DNA from: JAKVBK01 sp022447275
GTDB taxonomy: Bacteria > Pseudomonadota > Alphaproteobacteria > Rhodobacterales > Rhodobacteraceae
Length of the DNA stretch: 64,000 nt
Reading direction: 5' to 3'
NCBI GenBank assembly: GCA_047125605.1
Contig: CP138932.1
Coordinates: 248,001 to 312,000, forward strand
Shown one piece after another: positions 1-9,205 of this stretch. Within the stretch, counting starts at the first letter, position 1; each line of letters starts with the position of its first letter. The position numbers and the translations under genes were made by a program. Below the pieces are notes generated by a model that was not told the origin of the DNA, did no database searches, and saw nothing but the letters and a program-made list of their open reading frames with translations.

Positions 1-436
1 GATCGATTTTTTGAAAGCGATCGGCCTGCGGGAATTGGCACAAGATGTAGTGGTCCGGCTGTGCTTGCGCGCCACCACGTGTGCCTTTCTAGCGTCCGGC
101 AAAGGCCTTACTGGACTGTGTGTGCGCTCTGAGGTGTAAATTCCCACAAAATTCAGTTGATTGGTGTAAAGTCCCATGTCATACCTATTTGCAAGATGAA
201 TTCGGACGGCACTGGGCCCCCAACGCCTAGGCCGAACAACAAAAAAAGCAGGTTTCATACAGGCTCCGGCATTCATCAACAAAGATCCGGCGCGCGTGCG
301 AGCAGACATCCCCCCAGGTGGCACGTGCGATCGGACATTGCCCGAGTACGGGTCATGAACGGCGGATCGGGCAGTGGCAGCAGCTCGATCCGCTTTTTCG
401 TTTCAGGCATCTGGGTGGGTAGGCAGGGAGGCCGCT
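1..436. other. Region upstream of mraZ, no confident gene
   Basis: No convincing complete gene lies here. One forward frame is open from base 2 to a TAA at 137-139 and could be the 3' end of a truncated gene, but its translation was not recognised. A pair of direct repeats at 133-176 is listed separately. The mraZ promoter must lie in the second half. A TGGGTGGG run at 412-419, just before the mraZ ribosome-binding site, recalls the TGGG core bound by MraZ in E. coli, but it lacks the regular 10-bp spacing of proven MraZ boxes. Confidence 0.4.
133..181. repeat. Tandem 14-bp repeats, possible IS21-like element end
   Basis: GGTGTAAATTCCCA at 133-146 and GGTGTAAAGTCCCA at 163-176 are direct repeats with one mismatch, spaced 30 bp apart. 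Read on the minus strand from base 181 they give TGACATGGGACTTTACACC followed by a second TGGGAATTTACACC. Multiple short repeats next to a terminal TG are typical of IS21-family ends, so this may be the right end of an element lying mostly to the left of the window. No istA or istB coding sequence is visible. The family assignment is inference from memory of such ends. Confidence 0.35.
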
Positions 437-937
437 GTGGCGGTCAGGTTCAGAGGCGAGAGCCTTAACAAGGTGGATGCGAAGGGCAGGGTGTCGATCC
501 CGGCCTCGTTTCGCCGTGTGCTCCAGTCTGCTGATCCCTCTTCCGGTGATGGCAAGCCTGCGGGCCTTGTGATCGTTTACGGTCCGGCCAGCCGAAATCA
601 TCTTGAATGTTTTACCATAGAAGCGATGGCAGAAGTGGATCGCAAGATCTCTGAGCTGCCGCGCGGATCCAAGCGGCGCCGCATCCTCGAGCGGATTTAT
701 TCTGGCCAGGCCGTCGACGTGATCGTCGATGAGGGCGGGCGGATGGTGCTGCCGCCCAAGTGCCGCGAAAAGCTGGGCGCGCTGGACAGCGCCTATTTCA
801 TTGCAAGCGGCGATACGTTTCAGATTTGGAATGTTGATACCTTTGAGGCCGAGGAAGCCCCTGGCGTGGACGATCTGATCGATGACCTGCCTGAGGGCAT
901 GGACCCGCTCGAACTGCTCGAGCGGGAGTTGGAGTGA
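437..937 (+). CDS. mraZ: Transcriptional regulator MraZ
   Basis: MraZ is the first gene of the division and cell-wall (dcw) cluster, a ring-forming DNA-binding protein that controls that operon. The protein is 166 aa and has two SpoVT-AbrB-like halves; the first shows the signature KVDAKGRVSIPASFR. The chosen GTG start at 437 follows AGGGAGG at 425-431 and gives the usual N-terminus just before FRGE. A longer open frame from 374 has no homologous extension. Its 3' end overlaps the next gene rsmH by 4 nt (GTGA), as expected for a co-translated pair. Confidence 0.93.
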   Translation: MAVRFRGESLNKVDAKGRVSIPASFRRVLQSADPSSGDGKPAGLVIVYGPASRNHLECFTIEAMAEVDRKISELPRGSKRRRILERIYSGQAVDVIVDEGGRMVLPPKCREKLGALDSAYFIASGDTFQIWNVDTFEAEEAPGVDDLIDDLPEGMDPLELLERELE

Positions 938-1917
938 GCGGTCCCGTGTCGCAGGGCGGTGCCCCGCATATCCCGGTTCTGATCGGGGCGATTATTGAGG
1001 CGGCGGGGCCGATAGAAGGCCACTGGATTGACGGCACTTTTGGCGCAGGTGGCTATTCCCGCGCCCTGCTCGAAGCCGGAGCAGACCGGATGACCGGCGT
1101 CGATCGCGATCCCCTTGCTCATGAGATGGCCGCGGGCTGGCTGGCAGGGTTCGAGGGGCGGATCAGCCTGCAGGAGAACACTTTTTCCAACCTTGCCGTC
1201 TATGGGCCCGCGGATGGGGTTGTCCTCGATCTGGGCGTCTCTTCCATGCAGTTGGACATCGCTGAGCGGGGCTTTTCCTTCATGCGTGACGGACCGCTGG
1301 ATATGCGCATGGGGCAGGACGGCCCGACAGCCGCAGACTTGGTAAATGGGATCGAAGAAGCTGCACTGGCTGACATCTTGTTCCACTACGGAGAAGAGCG
1401 CGCGGCACGCAGGATTGCGCGGGCGATTGTCAAAGGGCGTCCGTTTCACCGCACGCTCGAGCTTGCCGATGCGATCTCAGCCTGTCTGCCGCGGCCCAAG
1501 CCGGGCCAGCCGCACCCTGCAACGCGCAGCTTTCAGGCTTTGCGCATTGCCCTCAACGATGAAATGGGCGAGTTGATCACCGGGCTTGAGGCCGCTGAGC
1601 GGGCGCTCGTGCCGGGCGGCAAACTGGCCATCGTAACGTTTCACAGCCTCGAAGATCGCGTGGCCAAGCGCTTTTTGCAGCACCGGGCGGGCAAGGCTGC
1701 CCGAACCAACCGCTATGCCCCAGAAGCTGAGGCCGCCCCGGCGCCCTTCCGGATTGTCACGCGCAAGGCCATTGCCGCTGATGCCGACGAGGTCGCGGCA
1801 AACCCGCGGGCGCGCTCGGCCAAGCTGCGGGTGGCAGAGCGCACCGAAGCCGAAGCCGCGCCCGCAGATCGTGCATTGATGGGCCTGCCGGGCCCAAAGA
1901 ATTGGTGGAGTTCCTGA
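934..1917 (+). CDS. rsmH: 16S rRNA (cytosine(1402)-N4)-methyltransferase
   Basis: RsmH (MraW) uses S-adenosylmethionine to methylate N4 of C1402 in the decoding centre of 16S rRNA. The 327-aa product has the expected length. The N-terminal HIPVL motif is followed by the SAM-binding loop DGTFGAGG at residues 33-40, then a VDRDP strand end, VLDLGVSSMQLD and the C-terminal TFHSLEDR. The GTG start overlaps the mraZ stop. The 3' end runs into ftsL with a TGATG junction, so translation is probably coupled. Second gene of the dcw cluster. Confidence 0.95.
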   Translation: MSGPVSQGGAPHIPVLIGAIIEAAGPIEGHWIDGTFGAGGYSRALLEAGADRMTGVDRDPLAHEMAAGWLAGFEGRISLQENTFSNLAVYGPADGVVLDLGVSSMQLDIAERGFSFMRDGPLDMRMGQDGPTAADLVNGIEEAALADILFHYGEERAARRIARAIVKGRPFHRTLELADAISACLPRPKPGQPHPATRSFQALRIALNDEMGELITGLEAAERALVPGGKLAIVTFHSLEDRVAKRFLQHRAGKAARTNRYAPEAEAAPAPFRIVTRKAIAADADEVAANPRARSAKLRVAERTEAEAAPADRALMGLPGPKNWWSS

Positions 1918-2321
1918 TGCGTGTCTTGTTTGGCGTCGTAACAGCATTGTTGGTGATGGGGCTTGGCTATTGGGCCTACATGGAAAACTTCCGAACCCAC
2001 GACACTTTGCGCGAGATGAACCGGGTCACCGCCGAGATTTCGGTGCTCAACGAAGCCCTGATCATGCTGCGCGCGGAATGGGCTTTCCTGAATCGGCCAG
2101 ATCGCCTGCGGGATCTGGCTGAAATGAACCACATCCAGCTTGGGCTCGAGCCGCTTTCGGCGACGGCGTTTGGTGGGATTGAGCAGGTTAGCTTTCCACC
2201 CCAGCCCGCGCCCCTGCCAGTGCCGGAGGCGCCGATAGAGTTGTTGCCCTCGGCAACGGGGCCGGTTGCAAAAGGCGTTCTGACGGTTGCCGTGCCAAGC
2301 CGGGAGGAGATTTCACAATGA
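1917..2321 (+). CDS. ftsL: Cell division protein FtsL
   Basis: FtsL is a small bitopic membrane protein that joins FtsB and FtsQ at the septum and helps activate FtsWI. The 134-aa product has a short cytoplasmic start, one transmembrane helix at about residues 3-22, and a periplasmic coiled-coil-like stretch ending in the RPDRLRDLAEMNHIQL region typical of alphaproteobacterial FtsL. I chose ATG 1917, which overlaps the rsmH stop and has GGTGGAG a few bases upstream; an in-frame ATG 15 bases earlier is possible. The 3' end overlaps ftsI by 4 nt. FtsL sequences are weakly conserved, so position adds much of the confidence. Confidence 0.88.
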   Translation: MRVLFGVVTALLVMGLGYWAYMENFRTHDTLREMNRVTAEISVLNEALIMLRAEWAFLNRPDRLRDLAEMNHIQLGLEPLSATAFGGIEQVSFPPQPAPLPVPEAPIELLPSATGPVAKGVLTVAVPSREEISQ

Positions 2322-4240
2322 CATTCTGGCGCCGCGCAACTCCACCCCGTGAGGCCACGCCGCACCCGGTACTCGTGGAACAACCCGTACCCCATGAGTT
2401 GGGCGCGGCCCCCCACGGGCAGGAAGAGATCGGTAAGGATGGAGAGCCCCGTCGCACGCCCTTGCGGCCTTTGGCTCAGATCTTGTGGGCCCGGAATGAA
2501 GGGCAAAACCCGGACGGCATCGCGCAGGCCAACCTGACCAAACGCAACGCCGCGATTGCCGATCGCAGCCGCACCCGCGCGCAAGGCCGGTTGTTCATGC
2601 TGGGCATCGGGTTCTTTTGCGCCTTCTCCATGATCGGGCTGCGCATGGGGCACCTTGCGGCCTCTGATCCTGTGGCGCCCCGAGCCAGCTTCTCGGGGGC
2701 GAATATCGACTCGACCCGCGCTGACATCGTTGACCGGCACGGCCGTCTCTTGGCCACAAATCTGCCAACCCATTCCCTCTATGCCCAGCCCCACCACATG
2801 ATAGAGCCTGAAAAGGCGGCAGCGGCGCTGGCGGAAATCTTTCCCGATCTGAATGCGGCCAAGCTGAAAGAACAATTCACCGGCGCGCGAAAGTTCGTTT
2901 GGATCAAGCGCACCTTGTCACCCGAGCAGATGCAGGCGGTGCATGACATTGGTGAGCCGGGCCTGCTGTTTGGCCCGCGCGAAATGCGGCTTTATCCGAA
3001 CGGAGCGCTGGCGGCGCATATTCTGGGGGGCACCTCTTTCGGCGCAGAAGGTGTGCATTCTGCCGAAGTGATCGGGATTGCCGGGATTGAGAAGGCATTG
3101 GATGCGCGGCTACGCGATCCGGCACAGGCAGGCGATCCCTTGCGTCTGTCCCTTGATCTGACGGTGCAATCCACCTTTGAACAAGTGCTCCATGGCGGCA
3201 TGGTGCTGATGAATGCCAAGGGCGCGGCCGGCGTTTTGATGGATGCCCATACGGGCGAGATCGTTGCCATGGCCAGCCTGCCTGATTTCGACCCAAATGA
3301 CCGACCCGCTGTACTGACCAGCGGGGATGCCAGTGACAGCCCCTTGTTCAACAGAGCCGTGCAGGGCCTTTACGAACTGGGCTCTACCTTCAAGCCCTTT
3401 GCCGCTGCTCAGGCGCTGGAACTGGGCTTGGTCAATGCGCAAACTCCGATCGACACGACGTCGCCGCTCGTATGGGGCAAGTTCAAAATCCGCGACTTCC
3501 GCAACTATGGCCCCAGCCTGTCGCTGACCGATGTCATCGTGAAAAGCTCCAACACCGGCACGGCGCGTCTTGCGCGCGATATCGGCGGGGTGCGGCAGCG
3601 CGCTTTCCTCGATGCGTTGGGCCTGCTCGATCCGGTGCCAATTGAGTTGGTTGAGGCTGGCAGCGCGCGCCCACAATTCGCAGAGCGTTGGTCCGAGATC
3701 CATACCTTCACGATTTCCTACGGGCACGGGATTTCATCCTCTCCGCTGCATCTGGCGGCGGCCTATGCGCCCCTCGTCAATGGCGGGCACAAGGTCACGC
3801 CGACGCTGGTGCAACGCTCTCGGGCAGCGCCGATCCCAGCGGGCGCGCAGGTCTTGCGCCCCGAAGTGTCGCGCGCCGTCACCGATATGATGGCCCAGGT
3901 GGTAGAACGGGGCACGGCGCGGTTTGCACAAGTGGAAGGCTACCCCGTGGCAGGCAAAACGGGCACGGCGGAAAAGCCCCTGTCCCGCGGCGGTGGCTAT
4001 CATGAGGACAAGGTGATCGCGTCTTTCGCGGCGGGCTTCCCTGCAGATGATGTGCGCTATGTGCTGGTTGTCGCCTTGGATGAACCGGTCGAGACCTCGG
4101 GCGAAGAGCCGCGCCGCACCGCCGGTTGGACAGCCGTTCCCGTCGCCGCGGAAATTGTTCGGCGAACGGCGCCCCTGATGGGGCTGCTGCCAGCGATTGA
4201 TGTTGAAGCCCCGCCCGGTCTAATACGCACCTCGAACTGA
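2318..4240 (+). CDS. ftsI: Septal peptidoglycan transpeptidase FtsI (PBP3)
   Basis: FtsI cross-links septal peptidoglycan. The 640-aa protein has an unusually long polar N-terminus of about 90 residues before the single membrane helix (about 91-112). A PBP-dimer domain follows, then the penicillin-binding domain with the nucleophile motif STFK at 356-359, SSN at 410-412 and KTGT at 547-550. The ATG overlaps ftsL and has GGGAGGAG upstream. The Pro/Arg-rich N-terminal tail may be a lineage-specific contact region; an internal start cannot be excluded, but the ribosome-binding site supports the upstream ATG. Confidence 0.95.
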   Translation: MTFWRRATPPREATPHPVLVEQPVPHELGAAPHGQEEIGKDGEPRRTPLRPLAQILWARNEGQNPDGIAQANLTKRNAAIADRSRTRAQGRLFMLGIGFFCAFSMIGLRMGHLAASDPVAPRASFSGANIDSTRADIVDRHGRLLATNLPTHSLYAQPHHMIEPEKAAAALAEIFPDLNAAKLKEQFTGARKFVWIKRTLSPEQMQAVHDIGEPGLLFGPREMRLYPNGALAAHILGGTSFGAEGVHSAEVIGIAGIEKALDARLRDPAQAGDPLRLSLDLTVQSTFEQVLHGGMVLMNAKGAAGVLMDAHTGEIVAMASLPDFDPNDRPAVLTSGDASDSPLFNRAVQGLYELGSTFKPFAAAQALELGLVNAQTPIDTTSPLVWGKFKIRDFRNYGPSLSLTDVIVKSSNTGTARLARDIGGVRQRAFLDALGLLDPVPIELVEAGSARPQFAERWSEIHTFTISYGHGISSSPLHLAAAYAPLVNGGHKVTPTLVQRSRAAPIPAGAQVLRPEVSRAVTDMMAQVVERGTARFAQVEGYPVAGKTGTAEKPLSRGGGYHEDKVIASFAAGFPADDVRYVLVVALDEPVETSGEEPRRTAGWTAVPVAAEIVRRTAPLMGLLPAIDVEAPPGLIRTSN

Positions 4241-4276
4241 ATCTGTCCGAGCAGGGACGCAGCCGGAGACCGGGCC

Positions 4277-5767
4277 ATGTCTGAGGGATCGCGCAACAAG
4301 ACGCTGGCTCAACTGGGCTTTGCCACCCATGACGCGCTTGAGACGCAGGTCTCAGGCATTGCATTGGACAGCCGCCACGTGCGCGAGGGCACGCTTTTTG
4401 CAGCTCTGCCGGGTACCCGTACCCACGGCGCTGCCTTTGTCGAATATGCGTTGCGGCAGGGGGCCGGCGCGATTTTGACGGATACAGCCGGGGCCGAAAC
4501 CGCACGGGCGGCCATGGACAGCCACGGCCAGGTGCCGCTGATTGTGGTGGAGGATGCGGCATCCGCGCTGGCGGGGGCCGCCGCGCTTTGGTTTGGGGCG
4601 CAGCCCGATGTGATGGTCGGAGTTACGGGCACGAACGGCAAGACCTCCGTTGCGAGCTTTACGCGTCAGATATGGCAGGCCATGGGTCTGGCCGCGATCA
4701 ATATTGGGACGACCGGGGTCGAGGGGGATTTCTCTGCCCCGTTGCAACATACCACGCCCGATGCGCTGACCTTGCACAAGGCCTTGGCGGACGCCGTTGG
4801 TGCGGGCATTACCCATGCCGCGATGGAGGCCTCCTCCCATGGCTTGGATCAAAAACGCCTTGAGGGTGTGCGACTGATGGCTGCCGGGTTTACCAATTTG
4901 AGCCAGGATCATCTGGATTATCACCCCGATTTTGAGAGTTATTTTGATGCCAAGGCAGGGCTCTTTGAGCGGGTTTTGCCAGACAGTGCGATGGCTGTGA
5001 TCTGCACGGACAGCGCTTATGGTGCCGACATGGCCGCCCGGGCAGAGCAGGCAGGCCTGCCGCTGATGCGCGTGGGGCGCAGCCCAGACGATGATCTGCG
5101 CATTCAGGCCCTGCGATTTGATGCCGACGGGCAGGATGTGCGCTTCAGCTGGGGCGGTGTCACCCGTCAGGCACGGCTCAATCTGATCGGTGGCTTTCAA
5201 GCTGAGAATGTGATGCTCGCAGCGGGCCTTGCGATTGCCTCTGGGTCAGAGCCAGCGCAGGTGTTTGCGGTGCTCGATCAGTTGGAAGGGGTGCGGGGCC
5301 GGATGCAATGGGTGGCGCGCCGCAAGAATGGCGCATCCGTTTACGTGGACTACGCCCATACGCCGGATGCGCTGGCCACGGCATTACAGGCGCTGAGGCC
5401 CCATGTGATGGGCCGTCTCATCGTGGTGTTTGGGGCAGGCGGGGATCGGGATACGGGCAAACGCCCCTTGATGGGGGCGGCTGCGTCCGAGCATGCGGAC
5501 GTGGTGTTTGTCACCGACGACAATCCCCGGTCCGAAGATCCCGCTGATATCCGCCGTCAGGTCCTTGAGGGTTGCCCGAACGCCACGGAAGTGGGCGATC
5601 GGGCCGAGGCCATCCTGCGCGGCGTTGATGCGCTGGAGGGGGGCGATGTATTGCTTGTGGCGGGCAAGGGACACGAGACAGGACAGATCATGGGCGACCA
5701 GGTTTTCCCATTTGATGATGCTGAGCAGGCATCGGTCGCTGTGGCTGCGCTGGACGGTTTGCTGTGA
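4277..5767 (+). CDS. murE: UDP-MurNAc-L-Ala-D-Glu:meso-DAP ligase
   Basis: MurE is the cytoplasmic ligase that adds the third amino acid to the peptidoglycan precursor. The 496-aa product has the Mur ligase ATP loop GTNGKT at residues 118-123 and, at 415-418, DNPR, the motif that selects meso-diaminopimelate. It also carries the GAGGDRD and KGHE motifs of the C-terminal domain. The ATG lies 36 bases after ftsI. The 3' end overlaps murF by 4 nt (GTGA). Confidence 0.96.
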   Translation: MSEGSRNKTLAQLGFATHDALETQVSGIALDSRHVREGTLFAALPGTRTHGAAFVEYALRQGAGAILTDTAGAETARAAMDSHGQVPLIVVEDAASALAGAAALWFGAQPDVMVGVTGTNGKTSVASFTRQIWQAMGLAAINIGTTGVEGDFSAPLQHTTPDALTLHKALADAVGAGITHAAMEASSHGLDQKRLEGVRLMAAGFTNLSQDHLDYHPDFESYFDAKAGLFERVLPDSAMAVICTDSAYGADMAARAEQAGLPLMRVGRSPDDDLRIQALRFDADGQDVRFSWGGVTRQARLNLIGGFQAENVMLAAGLAIASGSEPAQVFAVLDQLEGVRGRMQWVARRKNGASVYVDYAHTPDALATALQALRPHVMGRLIVVFGAGGDRDTGKRPLMGAAASEHADVVFVTDDNPRSEDPADIRRQVLEGCPNATEVGDRAEAILRGVDALEGGDVLLVAGKGHETGQIMGDQVFPFDDAEQASVAVAALDGLL

Positions 5768-7233
5768 GCGCGCCTTTGTGGACAGCATCCGAGGCGCAGG
5801 CTGCCACTGGCGGACAGAGCCGCGGTGACTGGCAGGCCAGCGGTGTCTCGATCGATACCCGGACCCTCGCGCCCGGCGATCTGTTCGTGGCTCTCAAGGA
5901 TGTGCGCGACGGCCATGATTTTGCAGCCCAGGCGCTCGACAGGGGCGCGGCTGCCGCATTGGTGTCTCACGTGCCTGATGGCGTTGATGAAAAGGATCCC
6001 AGGTTTCTTCTGGTGCCAGATGTGTTGACCGCGCTTGAGGATCTTGGGCGCGCGGCGCGCAGGCGCATGGCAGGCAAAGTGATCGGCGTCACGGGTTCGG
6101 CCGGCAAGACATCGACCAAAGAAATGCTCCGCACGGCGCTGTCCGGGCAGGCCAAGGTCCATGCCGCTGAGAAAAGCTACAACAATCACTGGGGTGTCCC
6201 TCTGACCTTGGCGCGTATGCCTGCGGATGCAGATTACGCCGTCATCGAAATCGGGATGAACCATCCCGGTGAGATTGCGCCGCTGGCCCGGCTGGCAGAT
6301 TTGGATGCGGCCATCGTGACCACGGTTGCGCCGGCCCATTTGGGCGCTTTTGCCGATGGTCTGCCGGGGATCGCCCGGGAGAAGGCCTCGATACTGGAAG
6401 GGTTGCGACCGGGAGGGATCGCGGTTCTCAACGCGGATGTGGACACGGCGCAAATTCTGTTTGACGTGGCCAAGAGCCTGCCTGATCCTGCCCGCATCAT
6501 CGGGTTTGGCCAGAATGACAGCGCGGCGGATGAGCCGGTTGAAGCGGTTTTGCTCAGTGTGCGGCTGGCTGAATGGCAGACCGTGATCGAGGCCCGCTTG
6601 GGGCAGACGCCCCTGCTGTTCAAGCTTTCGAGCCCCGGCCGCCACTTTGCCATGAATGCATTGGCCGTTCTGGCAATCATCGACGCGCTCGGCGGGGATA
6701 CGGCACGGGCCCTGCTCGATCTGGGCGCTTGGCAACCCGTGGATGGGCGCGGTGTGCGCGAGCGCCGTATTCTCGACGATATCGAAGAAAACTACGGCTT
6801 TGACCTGATCGACGATGCCTATAACGCCAATCCTGCATCGGTTGCAGCTGCCTTGGAGATGCTCACCGCGATCACGCCACAATCTGTTGTCGGGCGGGGA
6901 CGCCGGATCGCAATCCTTGGAGACATGCTGGAGCTTGGCCCCTCCGAGATAGAGCTGCATGCCAGCCTTGCTGAACTGCCCGCGCTGGAACAGATCGATC
7001 TGGTGCACTGCGTCGGAAAGCGCATGAAGCATCTTTGGAAGGCGCTGCCGCCGGAGAAACGCGGCATGAAATTCAAGGCGTCCAAGAAGTTGGCGGGCGA
7101 AGCTGCAAACCTTGTTGAGGCTGGGGATGTGGTGCTGGTCAAGGGCTCGCTCGGGGTTGGTCTTGCGGTCGTCGTTGACGCGCTGCGCAAATTGGGGCAA
7201 GCGGCGCCAAACCCGTCAGACCGAGGGGCCTGA
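5764..7233 (+). CDS. murF: UDP-MurNAc-tripeptide:D-Ala-D-Ala ligase
   Basis: MurF completes the UDP-MurNAc-pentapeptide. The 489-aa protein has an N-terminal UDP-binding domain with SIDTRTLAPGDLFVAL, the ATP loop GSAGKTS near residues 111-117, EIGMNHPGEI, and the C-terminal DAYNANP and LGDMLELG motifs. The GTG start overlaps the murE stop. About 150 bases separate it from mraY, the only sizeable gap in the cluster. Confidence 0.96.
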   Translation: MSAPLWTASEAQAATGGQSRGDWQASGVSIDTRTLAPGDLFVALKDVRDGHDFAAQALDRGAAAALVSHVPDGVDEKDPRFLLVPDVLTALEDLGRAARRRMAGKVIGVTGSAGKTSTKEMLRTALSGQAKVHAAEKSYNNHWGVPLTLARMPADADYAVIEIGMNHPGEIAPLARLADLDAAIVTTVAPAHLGAFADGLPGIAREKASILEGLRPGGIAVLNADVDTAQILFDVAKSLPDPARIIGFGQNDSAADEPVEAVLLSVRLAEWQTVIEARLGQTPLLFKLSSPGRHFAMNALAVLAIIDALGGDTARALLDLGAWQPVDGRGVRERRILDDIEENYGFDLIDDAYNANPASVAAALEMLTAITPQSVVGRGRRIAILGDMLELGPSEIELHASLAELPALEQIDLVHCVGKRMKHLWKALPPEKRGMKFKASKKLAGEAANLVEAGDVVLVKGSLGVGLAVVVDALRKLGQAAPNPSDRGA

Positions 7234-7385
7234 CGCGGCCGTACTGATCTATGGCCGGGCAGCTTGTCTGCCTGATACGGGGGGCGATCTGCCCGGAAAT
7301 CCGGCCTTGTGCCGATCACCATTTCCAGCCCAAGGGCTGGTCATACGCTGAGCGGCCCAGCCGGGCCCGACGAGGAGATGAAACC

Positions 7386-8468
7386 GTGCTCTATTGGCTT
7401 TCTGCACTGTCGGACGGGGGCGATTTCTTCAACCTGTTTCGCTACATCACGTTTCGGGCTGGGGGCGCGTTTTTCACTGCGCTGATCTTCGGTTTCCTCT
7501 TCGGACGCCCGCTGATCGATCTGTTGCGCCGCAAGCAGGGCAAAGGCCAGCCAATTCGGGAGGACGGGCCCGAGGGCCATTTCGCCAAAGCCGGCACGCC
7601 AACAATGGGCGGTGTGCTGATCCTTGGCGCTCTGACCGTTTCAACGCTGCTCTGGGCACGGCTTGACAATCCCTATGTCTGGATCGTGCTGTTGGTCACG
7701 GTCAGCTTCGGCATGATCGGCTTTGCGGATGACTATTCCAAGGTGTCGCGCCACTCGAGCGACGGCGTCTCGGGGCGGGTTCGGCTTGGTCTTGGGTTCA
7801 TTATTGCCGCGATTGCGTCGATTGCGGCGGTTTGGTGCCATCCTGACGGCCTGTCGGGCTATCTGGCGGTGCCCGTTCTCAAGGACGTGCTGATCGATAT
7901 GGGCATCCTGTTCGTGCCCTTTGCGATGATCGTGATTGTCGGCTCGGCAAATGCCGTGAACCTGACAGATGGTCTGGACGGGTTGGCGATCATGCCAGTG
8001 ATGATCGCTGCGGGCACGCTGGGTGTGATTGCCTATGCCGTGGGCCGGACCGACTTCACGGAATATCTTGACGTGCATTACGTGGCGGGTTCCGGAGAGT
8101 TGCTGATCTTCACGGCGGGCCTGATCGGCGGCGGGCTTGGATTCCTGTGGTACAATGCGCCTCCGGCGGCCGTGTTCATGGGGGATACGGGATCGTTGGC
8201 ACTGGGCGGTGCGCTTGGTGCGATCGCCGTTGTGACGAAACACGAAATCGTGCTGGCGATTGTTGGTGGGATCTTCGTTGTCGAGGCGCTGTCGGTGATC
8301 ATCCAGGTGGGGTATTTCAAGGCAACGGGAAAGCGCGTTTTCCTGATGGCGCCCATCCACCACCACTTTGAAAAGCGCGGCTGGGCAGAGCCACAGATCG
8401 TGATCCGTTTCTGGATCATCTCCCTAATCCTGGCGTTGATTGGGTTGGCCACGCTGAAAGTTCGCTGA
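7386..8468 (+). CDS. mraY: Phospho-MurNAc-pentapeptide transferase
   Basis: MraY transfers phospho-MurNAc-pentapeptide onto undecaprenyl phosphate to make lipid I in the inner membrane. The GTG start at 7386, preceded by GAGGAG at 7371-7376, gives 360 aa, the normal family length; the frame is open further upstream without homology. About ten hydrophobic helices are visible. Catalytic loops include FADDYSK, NLTDGLDGLA with the conserved Asp residues, FMGDTGSLALGG and the histidine cluster MAPIHHHFE. The stop overlaps the next start (TGATG). Confidence 0.96.
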   Translation: MLYWLSALSDGGDFFNLFRYITFRAGGAFFTALIFGFLFGRPLIDLLRRKQGKGQPIREDGPEGHFAKAGTPTMGGVLILGALTVSTLLWARLDNPYVWIVLLVTVSFGMIGFADDYSKVSRHSSDGVSGRVRLGLGFIIAAIASIAAVWCHPDGLSGYLAVPVLKDVLIDMGILFVPFAMIVIVGSANAVNLTDGLDGLAIMPVMIAAGTLGVIAYAVGRTDFTEYLDVHYVAGSGELLIFTAGLIGGGLGFLWYNAPPAAVFMGDTGSLALGGALGAIAVVTKHEIVLAIVGGIFVVEALSVIIQVGYFKATGKRVFLMAPIHHHFEKRGWAEPQIVIRFWIISLILALIGLATLKVR

Positions 8469-9148
8469 TGTCAGAGGGCCTGCCTTCCCTGAAGGGCCGC
8501 ACCGCCCTTGTGACCGGTGGCAATCGGGGCATCGGTCTGGAGATTGCAGACGGGCTCATCGCGCTGGGAGCCGAAGTGACGATCCTCGCGCGGGATGCCA
8601 CGAAGGGCGACATGGCCGCTCAGGCGCTTGGGGCGCATCTTGCCGTTGGTGATCTGGAAGACCCCGCCTCGCTGACGCCCCTGTTGGAGGGGCCGGGCTT
8701 TGACATTCTTGTCAACAACGCTGGCGTGCTGCCCGCGGGCAAATTGTCAGAAGCGCCCGAGGGATATTTCCAGTGCATGGCGGTGATGGCCCATGCGCCG
8801 TTTCTGCTGACGCGCGCCTTCGGCCCCGCAATGGTGGCACGGGGCTGGGGCCGGATCGTCAACATCTCTTCTGATTGGGGCAGTTTTGCCCATGGTCTGA
8901 ACGGGCCAAATGGCTATGGCATCGCGAAAGCTGCGCTCAATGCCATGACCGTGGCCTGGGCGCGCGAACTGGGGGCACCGGTTCGTGTGAATGCCATGTG
9001 TCCCGGTTGGGTGCGCACCCGCATGGGCGGAGCGCAGGCGCCAAGAGAGCCGCAGCAGGCGGCAGACACGGCCCTGTGGTTGGCCAGCCTGCCTGAGGAC
9101 GGGCCCACAGGTGGGTTTTTTCGCGATCGCGCACCGCTGGAGTGGTAA
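8468..9148 (+). CDS. Short-chain dehydrogenase/reductase
   Basis: A classical SDR of 226 aa. It has the Rossmann motif TGGNRGIG near the N-terminus, NNAG, an active-site Ser in the NISS strand, and the catalytic YGIAK (Tyr and Lys). The usual PGWVRT motif follows. Substrate and cofactor preference cannot be read from the sequence. Its ATG overlaps the mraY stop, so it is transcribed with the dcw cluster. It occupies the place where murD normally follows mraY in this group, and no murD, ftsW or murG is seen in the window. Confidence 0.85.
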   Translation: MSEGLPSLKGRTALVTGGNRGIGLEIADGLIALGAEVTILARDATKGDMAAQALGAHLAVGDLEDPASLTPLLEGPGFDILVNNAGVLPAGKLSEAPEGYFQCMAVMAHAPFLLTRAFGPAMVARGWGRIVNISSDWGSFAHGLNGPNGYGIAKAALNAMTVAWARELGAPVRVNAMCPGWVRTRMGGAQAPREPQQAADTALWLASLPEDGPTGGFFRDRAPLEW

Positions 9149-9205
9149 GCCCACCCGCGCCCGCCAATTTCGTTGCCGTACAGCGCACGCTCTTTCTAGG
9201 GGCGT

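Noticed and set aside
412..431. MraZ-box-like TGGG repeats before mraZ
   Set aside because: The copies are not at the regular 10-bp spacing, and one overlaps the ribosome-binding site, so no operator is claimed.
5557..7200. Long open frame on the minus strand opposite murF
   Set aside because: It mirrors the codon pattern of murF, has no recognisable domain and no ribosome-binding site; high G+C shadow frame.
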